Assembly (NCBI GenBank): GCA_009926865.1
Contig: RFOD01000010.1
Location: 1 to 55,800, forward strand
Reading direction: 5' to 3'
DNA from: Gammaproteobacteria bacterium
Lineage (GTDB): Bacteria; Pseudomonadota; Gammaproteobacteria; Steroidobacterales; Steroidobacteraceae
DNA length: 55,800 nt
The position numbers and the translations under genes are program-made. Under the pieces are notes generated by a model. The model made no database searches and was not told the origin of the DNA. It worked only from the letters and a program-made list of their open reading frames with translations. Shown here piece after piece: positions 7,589 to 15,930 of the stretch (positions within the stretch are counted from its first letter, which is position 1; each line of letters starts with the position of its first letter).

Positions 7589-8776
7589 ATGCGAATACTG
7601 ATGCTGTCGGACGTCTTCTTCCCCCGGGTGAACGGCGTGTCGACGTCGATTCAGACCTACCGCACGGATTTATTGGCGCTCGGTCATGAGTGCCTGCTCG
7701 TCGCCCCCGAGTACCCAGGCGCGGATCACTCAAGTGATGTTGAGCCTATGCAACGCATTCCCTCACGGCAAGTACCACGAGATCCCGAGGATCGCCTGTT
7801 TAAATGGCGCGCGCTCATGGATTGGGCGGATCGTTTGCAGCCTGAAGACGTTGATGTCGTCCACATTCAGACGCCCTTTGTGGCGCATTACGCGGGGGTC
7901 AAAATCGCTAGACGCTTAGGCGCGCCGGTGGTCGAGACTTACCACACTTATTTTGAGCACTACCTGCATCATTACGTCCCGGCGCTACCCACGTCTTTGA
8001 TGCAATACATGGCGCGGCGTTTTACGGTGTCGCAATGCCATGACGTGCAGGCGGTGATTTCGCCCTCTCGGCAAATGGCCGATGCCTTGCGTGCGTATGG
8101 CGTACGCACGCCCATCGAGGTGCTGCCGACCGGTCTACCGCCTGGCTGTTTCGCCCATGGTAATGGCTCGCGATTTCGCGCGGATCACGGGATCGCAGCA
8201 CAGCGCCCCATGGCGCTCTTTGTGGGCCGAGTCGCTCACGAAAAAAATATCGATTTTTTGATCCGTATGTTGGAAGCGCTCCGGGTGCGGGTGCCCGACG
8301 TGCTGCTGGTCATCGCAGGTGAAGGGCCTGCGCAGAGCCATATCCGTCAGTTAGTCGCTGAGGCGGGACTCAGCGAGCACGTGAAATTCATGGGGTACAT
8401 GGATCGCGCGACGACCTTGCTCGATTGTTATCGAGCCGCGGACGTCTTTGTATTTGCCTCGCGCACGGAGACGCAAGGCCTGGTGCTACTGGAAGCACTC
8501 GCGCAAGGCACGCCGGTGGTGTCGACCGCCGTGATGGGTACCATGGATGTGTTGCAGGGTGTGCAAGGTGGCATCGTCGTGCCTGAGGATGTCGATTTGT
8601 TCGCGGATGCCACGGCCCGCGTCCTACGCGATCCCGCTCTACGCGAAACGCTCTCGGCACACGCCCGTGAGGATGCGGCGCGTTGGTCCTCAAAAGTCAT
8701 GGCGGAACGTTTGCTACGGCTCTACGAAGGGGTGATCGAAGCCGATCTCAGCCGAGATCGGGTGTTGTCATCGTGA
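7589..8776 (+). CDS. GT4-family glycosyltransferase, probable diacylglycerol glycosyltransferase of phosphate starvation
   Basis: This is a 395-residue GT-B enzyme. The N-terminal acceptor half opens with ILMLSDVFFPRVNGVSTSI, resembling the SqdX/SQD2 and lipid-glucosyl group of GT4. The donor half contains LFVGRVAHEKNIDFLI (about residues 210-225), VIAGEGP, and the E-x7-E sugar-nucleotide motif in RTETQGLVLLEALAQGTPVV. Together with PlcP two genes upstream it forms the known pair in which diacylglycerol from phospholipids is glycosylated to a phosphate-free membrane lipid. The actual sugar and acceptor cannot be read from sequence; cell-surface glycan synthesis is the alternative. Confidence 0.85.
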   Translation: MRILMLSDVFFPRVNGVSTSIQTYRTDLLALGHECLLVAPEYPGADHSSDVEPMQRIPSRQVPRDPEDRLFKWRALMDWADRLQPEDVDVVHIQTPFVAHYAGVKIARRLGAPVVETYHTYFEHYLHHYVPALPTSLMQYMARRFTVSQCHDVQAVISPSRQMADALRAYGVRTPIEVLPTGLPPGCFAHGNGSRFRADHGIAAQRPMALFVGRVAHEKNIDFLIRMLEALRVRVPDVLLVIAGEGPAQSHIRQLVAEAGLSEHVKFMGYMDRATTLLDCYRAADVFVFASRTETQGLVLLEALAQGTPVVSTAVMGTMDVLQGVQGGIVVPEDVDLFADATARVLRDPALRETLSAHAREDAARWSSKVMAERLLRLYEGVIEADLSRDRVLSS

Positions 8777-8786
8777 GGTGCTCATC

Positions 8787-9383
8787 ATGATTCGAACGCC
8801 GAATTTATTTTTACGAGCGGATCAATTTGAACGGCGAGTATGTTTGTTCGCGAACGCCGCGTGTCAGCGCCAGACTATCCGACAGTTCTTTCGCGTGGTC
8901 TCGCGACTCGGTGATGGAATATTTTGGTACGCCTTGATGCTCACCCTGCCATATTGGCAGTGGCTCGAGTGGAAGCGGAGTATCGGTCCGGTAGTCGGAC
9001 CCGCATCCGAGCTGTCTTTCTTTGAACTCAGCGCCTGGCAAGTGAGCCTGAAAATGTTGCTCGCCGGTGCGGTGGGGCTTGCGCTTTACAAGCTGCTCAA
9101 AGTGCGACTGGTCCGCGAGCGGCCCTTCATCGGGCTCATGGGTATTGAATGCGCGATGCCGCCCTTGGATCGCTACAGCTTCCCCTCGGGGCACACGCTG
9201 CACGCGGTGACCTTTACCGCGATTGCGATTCATTACGTGCCGATGCTCGCTTGGGTGTTGGTGCCGTTTGCGCTGTTAGTCGCAGCTTCGCGTGTCGTGC
9301 TGGGCCTGCATTACCCGAGTGACGTCTTAGCCGGCGCACTCATTGGCGCGGCGATCGCGGCGGTGACCATCGGCGTGGGCTAA
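8787..9383 (+). CDS. PAP2-family membrane phosphatase
   Basis: This 198-residue integral membrane protein has the three type-2 phosphatidic acid phosphatase motifs in order: K-x6-RP (KVRLVRERP), PSGH (FPSGHTLHA) and SR-x5-H-x3-D (SRVVLGLHYPSD). The family hydrolyses lipid phosphates such as phosphatidate or undecaprenyl pyrophosphate on the outer face of the inner membrane. ATG 8787 has GAGG 7 bases upstream; GTG 8778 is also in frame. It closes the Pho-controlled operon 10 bases after the glycosyltransferase, which suggests conversion of phosphatidate to diacylglycerol for glycolipid synthesis or release of phosphate. Substrate is inference. Confidence 0.88.
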   Translation: MIRTPNLFLRADQFERRVCLFANAACQRQTIRQFFRVVSRLGDGIFWYALMLTLPYWQWLEWKRSIGPVVGPASELSFFELSAWQVSLKMLLAGAVGLALYKLLKVRLVRERPFIGLMGIECAMPPLDRYSFPSGHTLHAVTFTAIAIHYVPMLAWVLVPFALLVAASRVVLGLHYPSDVLAGALIGAAIAAVTIGVG

Positions 9384-9414
9384 TCGCGAGTGCTAATCGC
9401 GCGGACTAACCGCG
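9380..9414. repeat. 13-bp tandem repeat between two convergent stop codons
   Basis: CTAATCGCG occurs at 9380-9388 and 9393-9401, and CTAACCGCG at 9406-9414, giving a 13-bp period. The first copy contains the PAP2 gene stop (TAA, 9381-9383). The third contains the dapE stop on the minus strand (CTA at 9406-9408). Confidence 0.8.
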
Positions 9415-10548
9415 TGGGCTCAGTAAACGCTCTAGGATGCCGCGATACATCTTCTCGAGCTGTTCGATTTCAGCGATCGCGACGCATTCATTGACTTTGT
9501 GAATGGTGGCATTCGTCACACCGAGTTCCACAACCTGAGCGCCCATCGGCGCAATAAAGCGACCATCGGAAGTGCCGCCGCCCGTTGACAGGACGGGAGC
9601 GTCACCGCGTACGGCTTTAACCGCTTCGACTGTCGCGTCAGAGAGTGCACCGGGGGGCGTGTAAAACGGCATCCCAGAAACATACCAATCGATACTGAAG
9701 CGTACGCCATGTTTGCGTAGCACCGACTCTACAATTTCTTTGAGAGTCTCGATACTCTGCACCGGAGAGAAGCGCAAGTTAAAGCGCGCTTTGAGCTCGC
9801 CGGGGATGACATTGGGTGCCCCCGTGCCGGCATTGAGATTCGAGATCTGAAAGCTCGTTGGCTGAAAGAACTCATCCCCTTCGTCCCAGCGCAAGAGTGT
9901 GAGCTCGGCGAGCGCTGGGGCGAGTGTGTGTACGGGGTTCTCAGCCAATTGCGGATAGGCCACATGGCCTTGCACGCCATGCACGGTGAGCCGCCCAGAG
10001 AGCGAGCCGCGACGACCGATTTTGATGGTGTCGCCGACGTCGGTTTGGCTCGAGGGTTCGCCGACCACGCAGTAATCGATCTGCTCCCCGCGTTCGCGCA
10101 GTACCTCGACCACGCGTTTGGTGCCATCGACCGAGGGGCCTTCCTCGTCGCTCGTGATCAGAAAGGCAATCGACCCCGTGTGATCGGGGTGGGCGCTCAC
10201 GAAGGCCTCGGTCGCCGTGATCATGGCTGCCAAACCGCTTTTCATGTCGGCCGCCCCGCGGCCATACAACACGCCATCGCGGATACTCGGGACAAAGGGG
10301 TTACTACGCCACTCTTCCAAGGGGCCTGTAGGTACGACATCCGTGTGACCGGCAAAACAGAGGACCGGGCTCGCCTGTCCGCGTCGCGCCCAGAGGTTTT
10401 CCACGTTGCCGAATCGTAGGGTCTCAATCGTGAAACCCAAGGCGGCCAGGCGTTCGGCCATCACGCGCTGACAGCCGGCATCGGCCGGGGTGACGGAGTT
10501 GCGGGCGATCAGGTCGCAAGTGAGATCGAGTACAGCTGAGGCAGTCAT
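9406..10548 (-). CDS. dapE: succinyl-diaminopimelate desuccinylase
   Basis: DapE is the M20-family dizinc enzyme that cleaves N-succinyl-LL-diaminopimelate in the lysine and peptidoglycan pathway. At 380 residues it has the usual length. Seen in order: [12 protein letters not shown] (first zinc ligand H), [11 protein letters not shown] (bridging D), [12 protein letters not shown] (catalytic E and zinc E), VVGEPSS, and the C-terminal NATIHKVNE with the last H ligand. The central dimerisation domain starts near [10 protein letters not shown]. Its pathway partners dapC and dapD lie 13 kb away on the same strand. It is convergent with the PAP2 gene and divergent from pstS. Confidence 0.96.
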   Translation of the reverse strand: MTASAVLDLTCDLIARNSVTPADAGCQRVMAERLAALGFTIETLRFGNVENLWARRGQASPVLCFAGHTDVVPTGPLEEWRSNPFVPSIRDGVLYGRGAADMKSGLAAMITATEAFVSAHPDHTGSIAFLITSDEEGPSVDGTKRVVEVLRERGEQIDYCVVGEPSSQTDVGDTIKIGRRGSLSGRLTVHGVQGHVAYPQLAENPVHTLAPALAELTLLRWDEGDEFFQPTSFQISNLNAGTGAPNVIPGELKARFNLRFSPVQSIETLKEIVESVLRKHGVRFSIDWYVSGMPFYTPPGALSDATVEAVKAVRGDAPVLSTGGGTSDGRFIAPMGAQVVELGVTNATIHKVNECVAIAEIEQLEKMYRGILERLLSPRG

Positions 10549-10631
10549 CGGCGGCAGGGTATCTCGAGGTTGGGTGAATCGAGCGCGTTATAGGGCTGGG
10601 GGTGTTTCCGCGCAAGCATTTTATCGGGCTG

Positions 10632-10665
10632 GTGTAACATTACTGTCATATTCGGGACCTAGGGT
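10632..10665 (+). promoter_or_regulatory. Pho-box promoter of pstS
   Basis: GTGTAAC (10632-10638) and CTGTCAT (10643-10649) lie 11 bp apart and form a two-unit Pho box. A weak -10 candidate TAGGGT (10660-10665) follows 10 bp later. The site is in the dapE/pstS divergent region, about 53 bp before the pstS start, and expected to act on pstS. Confidence 0.75.
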
Positions 10666-10702
10666 ACGCGCAGCGCTACACCACTGACAGGATGTGACAC
10701 TC

Positions 10703-11767
10703 ATGAATGACGCTGCACGCTCCCCCAAACTCTGGTTGCCCCTCGCGGCTTTGCTCGCGGTGGCAGGTGCCTCGGCCGTCCAGGCTCAGGCGGCTCGCGA
10801 TTTCATCAACATCGTCGGCTCCTCGACGGTCTATCCCTTCACGACGACGGTCGCCGAGCAATTTGGACGCCGCGGTCGGTTCAAAACGCCGAAGGTCGAG
10901 AGTACGGGCACCGGCGGCGGTATCAAGCTCTTTTGTAACGGCATCGGTGCGCAACACCCTGATGTGGTCAATGCCTCACGTCGCATGAAGGCGGCCGAAC
11001 TCAAAGATTGCGCCAGTAAGGGTGTGACCGAGGTCGTCGAGGTCAAGGTCGGCTTTGATGGCTTGACGATGGGCCAGAGCAAAAAAGGGAAGGCCTTTGA
11101 TTTGACGCGTCAGCAGGTCTATCTCGCGGTGGCGAAGCAGGTTCCGAATCCCAAGAATCCGTCAGAGTTGATTGCCAACCCCTATCAGCGTTGGAATCAA
11201 ATTGATCCGAAGCTGCCGAATCTGAAGATCGAAGTCATGGGTCCGCCGCCAACCTCGGGCACGCGTGATTCTTTCCATGAGCTTTATTTAGAAGAGGGCT
11301 GCAAGGCCTTTGATTGGATTAAAGCGCTTGAGAAGGCCGATAGTCGTCGCTTCAAAAATATCTGCCACACGATTCGTGAAGATGGGGCATATATCGAAGC
11401 CGGTGAGAACGATAATCTCATCGTTCAGAAACTCGAAGCGAACCCAGACACGGTGGGTATTTTCGGCTTCAGTTTTCTGGAGGAAAATCTCGACAAATTG
11501 CGGGGTATGAAGATCGAAGGGGTTGAGCCCACCTTTGAGTCGATCGCCGAGGGTGAATTCCCGGCCTCGCGTCCGCTCTTTATCTACGCCAAAAAGGCGC
11601 ATGTGGGCGTCATCCCGGGCTTGCAAGAATTTCTCAATGAATACGTGAGCGAGCGTGCAGCAGGCGAAGAGGGCTACTTGACCGATCGGGGTCTCGTGCC
11701 GTTACCGGAAGCTGAGCTTGCCCGCATGCGTGCTGACGTCCGTAATCTCAAACCTTTCAAACTATAA
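10703..11767 (+). CDS. pstS: periplasmic phosphate-binding protein PstS
   Basis: This is the high-affinity phosphate receptor of the Pst ABC transporter. A signal peptide (about residues 1-30, ending SAVQAQA) precedes the mature start ARDFINIVGSSTVYPF, the classic phosphate-loop opening. TGTGGGIKLFCNG and PPTSGTRDSF are the other phosphate-contact loops. Four cysteines occur as two local pairs (FC with DC, GC with IC), unusual for enterobacterial PstS. ATG 10703 with AGGA about 10 bases upstream is preferred; the GTG at 10694 is too close to that AGGA. A Pho box lies upstream. The porin gene follows after 18 bases, the transporter subunits after it. Confidence 0.95.
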   Translation: MNDAARSPKLWLPLAALLAVAGASAVQAQAARDFINIVGSSTVYPFTTTVAEQFGRRGRFKTPKVESTGTGGGIKLFCNGIGAQHPDVVNASRRMKAAELKDCASKGVTEVVEVKVGFDGLTMGQSKKGKAFDLTRQQVYLAVAKQVPNPKNPSELIANPYQRWNQIDPKLPNLKIEVMGPPPTSGTRDSFHELYLEEGCKAFDWIKALEKADSRRFKNICHTIREDGAYIEAGENDNLIVQKLEANPDTVGIFGFSFLEENLDKLRGMKIEGVEPTFESIAEGEFPASRPLFIYAKKAHVGVIPGLQEFLNEYVSERAAGEEGYLTDRGLVPLPEAELARMRADVRNLKPFKL

Positions 11768-11785
11768 GCTGATGCAAGGAGTCCC

Positions 11786-13111
11786 GTGATCAAAGAATTA
11801 TTAAGCTTTCCATCACGGGTCTCCTTGTCGCTTCTGGTCACGATGGTGATCGGAGCAGCCCCGGCATGGGCGCAGACGGATCCTTCGGAAATCGCCCAGT
11901 TGCGTGCGGAGATTGCGCAACTTCTGGCGAGGGTGGCCGAGCTCGAGGCGCGCCAGCAAGCCGCGTCCTCGCAAGCCGCACTGGCCACTGCACCGACGAC
12001 TACAGCATCGCCGACGCCGGCGCCGGTGCCTGCCGCGGTGAGCTGGGCGTGGAGCGGCGATTTTCGCTATCGCAGCGAGTCGCTGGATATCGATTCGGCA
12101 CCGAATCGTCAGCGCGATCGTATCCGCGCACGGGTGGGTTTGACGGCGACCGTGAGTGACGATGTCTCGGCGGTGGTTCGTATTTCAACCGGCGACGGAC
12201 TCGATCCACGCTCGGCGAATGCGACTTTGTCGCAACTTGCGGAGCGTAAGAGCTTGGGGGTCGAGCTGGCCTACCTGCGCTGGCAGCCGGGTGGCGAGTC
12301 GGCCGATTGGACCGTGCTCGCGGGTAAAATGCCGCCTCCTTGGCAGCGCAGCCCCTCGTATTTTCTGGATACCGATATTAATCCTGAGGGACTCGCGGCT
12401 CTTTGGCAGCCGGCGAAAACAGGACCCTTCGCCTCGGTGTATTACTTTTCTCTCCTTGAGCGCAAAGCGGCGCGTGATTCGACCCTCTGGGGAGGGCAAC
12501 TCGGTTGGCGCTGGAACGGCGGGACACAGCTTGCGCTCGGGCTTTTTGATTATCAACACGTGGAAGGCTCGGACCCCTTCTTGGATCAGGATCCTGCCGC
12601 AGCCTTTGGTAATTCTTTGACGACAGGTGTGCTATGTCGTGTGGGTGTCGCGCGTTGTTTGGCGCAAGACTTTCAAATTCTGCAGGGCCTTGTGGATTAT
12701 CGCAGCAAAGAATGGGGCTGGCCGGTGAGGCTGTATGCCGAATACGCGCGTAATCTCGCTTATGATCGCGGTCGTGCTCTCGCCACGGGTGGGTCGCTCG
12801 GCGATCGAGCAGGGGATCAGGCCTACGCCTTGGGCTTCACGCTGGGCGAAGCCCGCAAGCCAGGGGGCGTGGAGTGGGGGCTCTTGTATCAAGACGTGGA
12901 GCGAGATGCGCTCTTTGCCCCGTGGTTGGATGCGGACTTTGGCTCAGGCTACAGCGCCGCTTCGGGTTGGGTGATGCGTCTCGGCTACGCGCTCAGTCCG
13001 CGGTGGGTGCTCAATGCCACTTTATTTGAGACGGATCGGGATCTGGACCCCACAGCGGGTCGGGAGCGGGGCGAAGAGCGCCTGCACCTCGACATGAACG
13101 CGCGCTTTTGA
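11786..13111 (+). CDS. outer-membrane porin, probable phosphate/anion-selective type
   Basis: The 441-residue protein has a signal peptide ending GAAPAWAQ (about residue 29), a short coiled coil (EIAQLRAEIAQLLARVAELEAR, roughly 34-56) as in trimeric porins, a Pro/Ala/Thr linker, and then a long beta-barrel ending in ARF with terminal phenylalanine. This is the layout of the putative porin family found in pst clusters. GTG start 11786 has AAGGA 5 bases upstream. It lies 18 bases after pstS in the same transcript, suggesting that outer-membrane entry of phosphate is made together with the binding protein. Two cysteines (VLCRVGVARC) probably form a loop disulfide. Ion selectivity is inferred from context. 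Confidence 0.85.
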   Translation: MIKELLSFPSRVSLSLLVTMVIGAAPAWAQTDPSEIAQLRAEIAQLLARVAELEARQQAASSQAALATAPTTTASPTPAPVPAAVSWAWSGDFRYRSESLDIDSAPNRQRDRIRARVGLTATVSDDVSAVVRISTGDGLDPRSANATLSQLAERKSLGVELAYLRWQPGGESADWTVLAGKMPPPWQRSPSYFLDTDINPEGLAALWQPAKTGPFASVYYFSLLERKAARDSTLWGGQLGWRWNGGTQLALGLFDYQHVEGSDPFLDQDPAAAFGNSLTTGVLCRVGVARCLAQDFQILQGLVDYRSKEWGWPVRLYAEYARNLAYDRGRALATGGSLGDRAGDQAYALGFTLGEARKPGGVEWGLLYQDVERDALFAPWLDADFGSGYSAASGWVMRLGYALSPRWVLNATLFETDRDLDPTAGRERGEERLHLDMNARF

Positions 13112-13120
13112 ATCGAGACG

Positions 13121-13155
13121 CCGTCATCATGCTGTCATCAAACCCTTGGCATAGT
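13121..13155 (+). promoter_or_regulatory. Pho-box promoter of pstCAB
   Basis: CCGTCAT (13121-13127) and CTGTCAT (13132-13138) are spaced exactly 11 bp. CATAGT (13150-13155) follows 11 bp after the second unit as a -10 candidate. The site starts 10 bp after the porin stop and precedes pstC by 57 bp, so the membrane part of Pst has its own PhoB-dependent start. Confidence 0.8.
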
Positions 13156-13211
13156 CCCCCTGTTAAACTTAACCCTTAACCCTGTGGGCGCCAGCCTGAC
13201 CGATTTGTTGC

Positions 13212-14600
13212 ATGACACCCTCTGTACTTCTGCTCGCCATTGTTGCGCTGTCGCTGATCGCCTTTCAGGTGGGTCGGGCCCGTGCGCTCGCGAGCGTGGG
13301 AGGCCTGCGTGGTGTGCGCAATCTGCATTCGTTACCGGGTCATTACGGCTTATTGACAGCGTTGTGGTGCGGCATCCCGGCGCTCCTACTCGCGCTCATA
13401 TGGTGGTCGGCACAGGATCAGGTACTCATTAATTTGGTCGCCGCCGAGCTCCCGGCGGATTTGCGAAATCTCGACCCGGCTAGTTTTAGTCTTTTCCTCA
13501 ACGACGTTCGCAATGTCGTGGCCGGTAACATTCCGGCCGACCAAGTCTCGACGGAAACCGCCGGCGCCGCCTCTCACTACCTGCGCTTACGGACCATCTC
13601 CCAATGGTCGATCGCCGTGATGGCCTTGAGCGCCGGTGTCATTGCGCTCTTGATTGTCCGATCGCGGATTCGTCCAGAGTTTCGCGCCCGTAATCGCGTC
13701 GAACGGCTCATCGAGGGGCTGCTTTTTCTTTGTTCTACGCTTGCGGTACTGACCACGATCGGCATCGTACTGTCGGTGGTCTTTGAGTCGATCCGATTTT
13801 TCAATATCGTTCCGCTGACCGACTTTTTGTTTGGGACCCAGTGGTCGCCGCAGATGGCGATTCGGGCCGATCAAGTGGGCTCCTCAGGGGCGTTTGGGGC
13901 GGTACCGCTCTTCGCGGGTACCTTGCTGATCTCAGCGATCGCCATGTGCGTGGCGGTGCCGATCGGACTCTTTTCGGCGATTTATTTGGCGGAATACGCG
14001 CCCTATAAATTACGCGGCATCGTCAAGCCTTTGCTTGAGGTGCTGGCCGGTGTGCCCACGGTGGTGTATGGATTCTTCGCGGTCACGACCATTGGTCCTT
14101 TACTGCGCGGCTGGGGTGTAGAGCTTGGGCTCGATGTCTCGGGTGAGAGTGCGCTCGCCGCGGGCCTCGTGATGGGGATCATGATCATCCCCTTTGTCTC
14201 TTCTTTGGCGGATGACATGATTACCGCCGTGCCGCAAAGTTTGCGTGATGGCGCTTATGCGCTTGGAGCGACGCGCTCGGAGACGATTCGCCAAGTCGTC
14301 TTGCGCGCGGCGCTACCTGGCATCGTGGGTGGGGTATTGCTCGCGATTTCCCGCGCGATTGGCGAAACGATGATTGTGGTGATGGCCGCGGGGCTCGCAG
14401 CGAATCTCACCGCCAATCCACTCGAGGCCGTGACGACGGTGACCGTACAAATCGTGACTTTGCTGGTCGGCGATCAGGAATTTGATAGCCCCAAGACCTT
14501 GGCAGCCTTTGCGTTGGGGCTGATGTTATTTTTGGTGACCTTGCTACTCAACGTCATCGCACTCTATGTGGTCAGGAAATACCGTGAACAATACGAGTGA
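13212..14600 (+). CDS. pstC: phosphate ABC transporter permease PstC (enlarged form)
   Basis: PstC is one of the two inner-membrane permeases of the Pst transporter. At 462 residues it is much longer than the 319 of Escherichia coli PstC. The first 180 or so residues hold three extra hydrophobic segments and a periplasmic stretch (about 70-130) not found in the short form. The classical permease follows from about residue 190: the EAA loop region DGAYALGATRSETIRQVVLRAALPGI and ISRAIGETMIVVMAAG are clear. The stop overlaps the pstA start by 17 bases, showing translational coupling. Confidence 0.94.
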   Translation: MTPSVLLLAIVALSLIAFQVGRARALASVGGLRGVRNLHSLPGHYGLLTALWCGIPALLLALIWWSAQDQVLINLVAAELPADLRNLDPASFSLFLNDVRNVVAGNIPADQVSTETAGAASHYLRLRTISQWSIAVMALSAGVIALLIVRSRIRPEFRARNRVERLIEGLLFLCSTLAVLTTIGIVLSVVFESIRFFNIVPLTDFLFGTQWSPQMAIRADQVGSSGAFGAVPLFAGTLLISAIAMCVAVPIGLFSAIYLAEYAPYKLRGIVKPLLEVLAGVPTVVYGFFAVTTIGPLLRGWGVELGLDVSGESALAAGLVMGIMIIPFVSSLADDMITAVPQSLRDGAYALGATRSETIRQVVLRAALPGIVGGVLLAISRAIGETMIVVMAAGLAANLTANPLEAVTTVTVQIVTLLVGDQEFDSPKTLAAFALGLMLFLVTLLLNVIALYVVRKYREQYE

Positions 14601-15924
14601 TACAGCTCACAACGAGGCGCGCGAGCCTGCGGTGCTCAGTCGATCGGCGGCAGAGACGCAAGCGCTGGTCGAGAGGAGCCTGCGCCGTCGATATCGCGCG
14701 GAGCAGCGTTTTCAAGCGTATGGCATGGCGGCCGTCCTCTCAGGCGTCGTGTTCGTGATCTTTTTGTTTGGCACCATCTTGCTGCAGGGCATCTCGGTCT
14801 TTCAGCAGTCCTACGTCAAGCTTGAGATTTTTTATGATCCCGAGGTGATCGATCCGACGGGTGAGCGCGACCCAGATGTGCTCGTCACCGCGAACTATCA
14901 ACCTTTGGTACGCGATGCGCTGCGCGAGCGTTTTCCTGAGGTGTCAGGCCGACGCGCGACGCGCGAGCTTTATCGTATTCTGAGTAGCGCTGCCTCGCTT
15001 GATTTGCAGCAGCGCGTGGTTGCGAATCCGCTCCTGATTGGGCAACGAGAGACCCGCTGGGTGTTGGTCGATGATAACGTCGACATGTTGCTCAAGGGCA
15101 AGGTGGATCGCGATGCGCCGGAGGATGCGCGACGCTTAAGCGATGAGCAGGTCGCCTGGATCGATGAACTCGAAGCGGCGGGGGTCTTAAAGCTGCGATT
15201 TAATCGCTCGTTCTTCAGTAACGGTGATTCCCGCGATCCGGAGCAAGCCGGTGTACGCGGGGCGTTAACCGGGTCCTTGTTGACGCTATTGATTACTTTG
15301 TTGTTGTCTTTCCCGATCGGTGTCGGGGCGGCGGTGTACTTGGAAGAGTTCGCACCGCGTAATCGTCTCACCGACATCATTGAGGTGAACATCAATAATT
15401 TAGCGGCTGTCCCATCGATCGTGTTTGGCTTGCTGGGGCTCGCCGTCTTCATTGGCTTTTTTGGTATGCCGCGATCCGCGCCGTTAGTCGGCGGGTTGGT
15501 GCTGACCTTGCTCACGCTCCCCACCATCATCATCGCCTCGCGCGCGGCGCTCAAAGCCGTCCCGCCCTCCATTCGTGAGGCGGCACTTGGGATGGGCGCC
15601 TCGCGTTTGCAGATGGTGGGTCACCATGTATTGCCGCTCGCGCTGCCTGGCATGTTGACGGGTGCCATTATTGGGATGGCGCGCGCCTTGGGCGAGAGTG
15701 CGCCGCTGCTCATGATCGGCATGGTCGCCTTCATTGTCGATGTCCCTCAAGGGGTGATGGATCCTTCGACCGCGCTACCCGTACAGGTCTTTTTGTGGTC
15801 CGATCTGCCAGAGCGTGGGTTTGTCGAACGTACCTCAGGTGCGATCATCGTCTTGCTGCTCTTTTTGCTCGTCATGAACGCGACAGCCGTCGTGCTGCGT
15901 AACAAGTTCGAAAAACGTTGGTAG
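14584..15924 (+). CDS. pstA: phosphate ABC transporter permease PstA (enlarged form)
   Basis: PstA is the partner permease of PstC, here 446 residues against about 296 in Escherichia coli. A cytosolic N-terminus rich in Arg and Ala leads to the first membrane segment (about 45-70). A large periplasmic insert of about 160 residues precedes the transport domain, the arrangement described for PstA proteins with a DUF3333-like region. The transport core begins near GVRGALTGSLLTLL and contains EAALGMGASRLQMVGHHVLPLALPGM and ARALGESAPLLMIG. GTG 14584 with AGGA 7 bases upstream is preferred over ATG 14566. It overlaps pstC. Confidence 0.94.
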   Translation: MNNTSDTAHNEAREPAVLSRSAAETQALVERSLRRRYRAEQRFQAYGMAAVLSGVVFVIFLFGTILLQGISVFQQSYVKLEIFYDPEVIDPTGERDPDVLVTANYQPLVRDALRERFPEVSGRRATRELYRILSSAASLDLQQRVVANPLLIGQRETRWVLVDDNVDMLLKGKVDRDAPEDARRLSDEQVAWIDELEAAGVLKLRFNRSFFSNGDSRDPEQAGVRGALTGSLLTLLITLLLSFPIGVGAAVYLEEFAPRNRLTDIIEVNINNLAAVPSIVFGLLGLAVFIGFFGMPRSAPLVGGLVLTLLTLPTIIIASRAALKAVPPSIREAALGMGASRLQMVGHHVLPLALPGMLTGAIIGMARALGESAPLLMIGMVAFIVDVPQGVMDPSTALPVQVFLWSDLPERGFVERTSGAIIVLLLFLLVMNATAVVLRNKFEKRW

Positions 15925-15930
15925 GTGCTC

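Noticed and set aside
9928-10419. 163-codon open frame antisense to dapE
   Set aside because: It is a high-GC shadow of a clear gene, with no ribosome-binding site or recognisable domain. Similar shadows opposite glnD, bamA, dnaE and pyrG were left out for the same reason.
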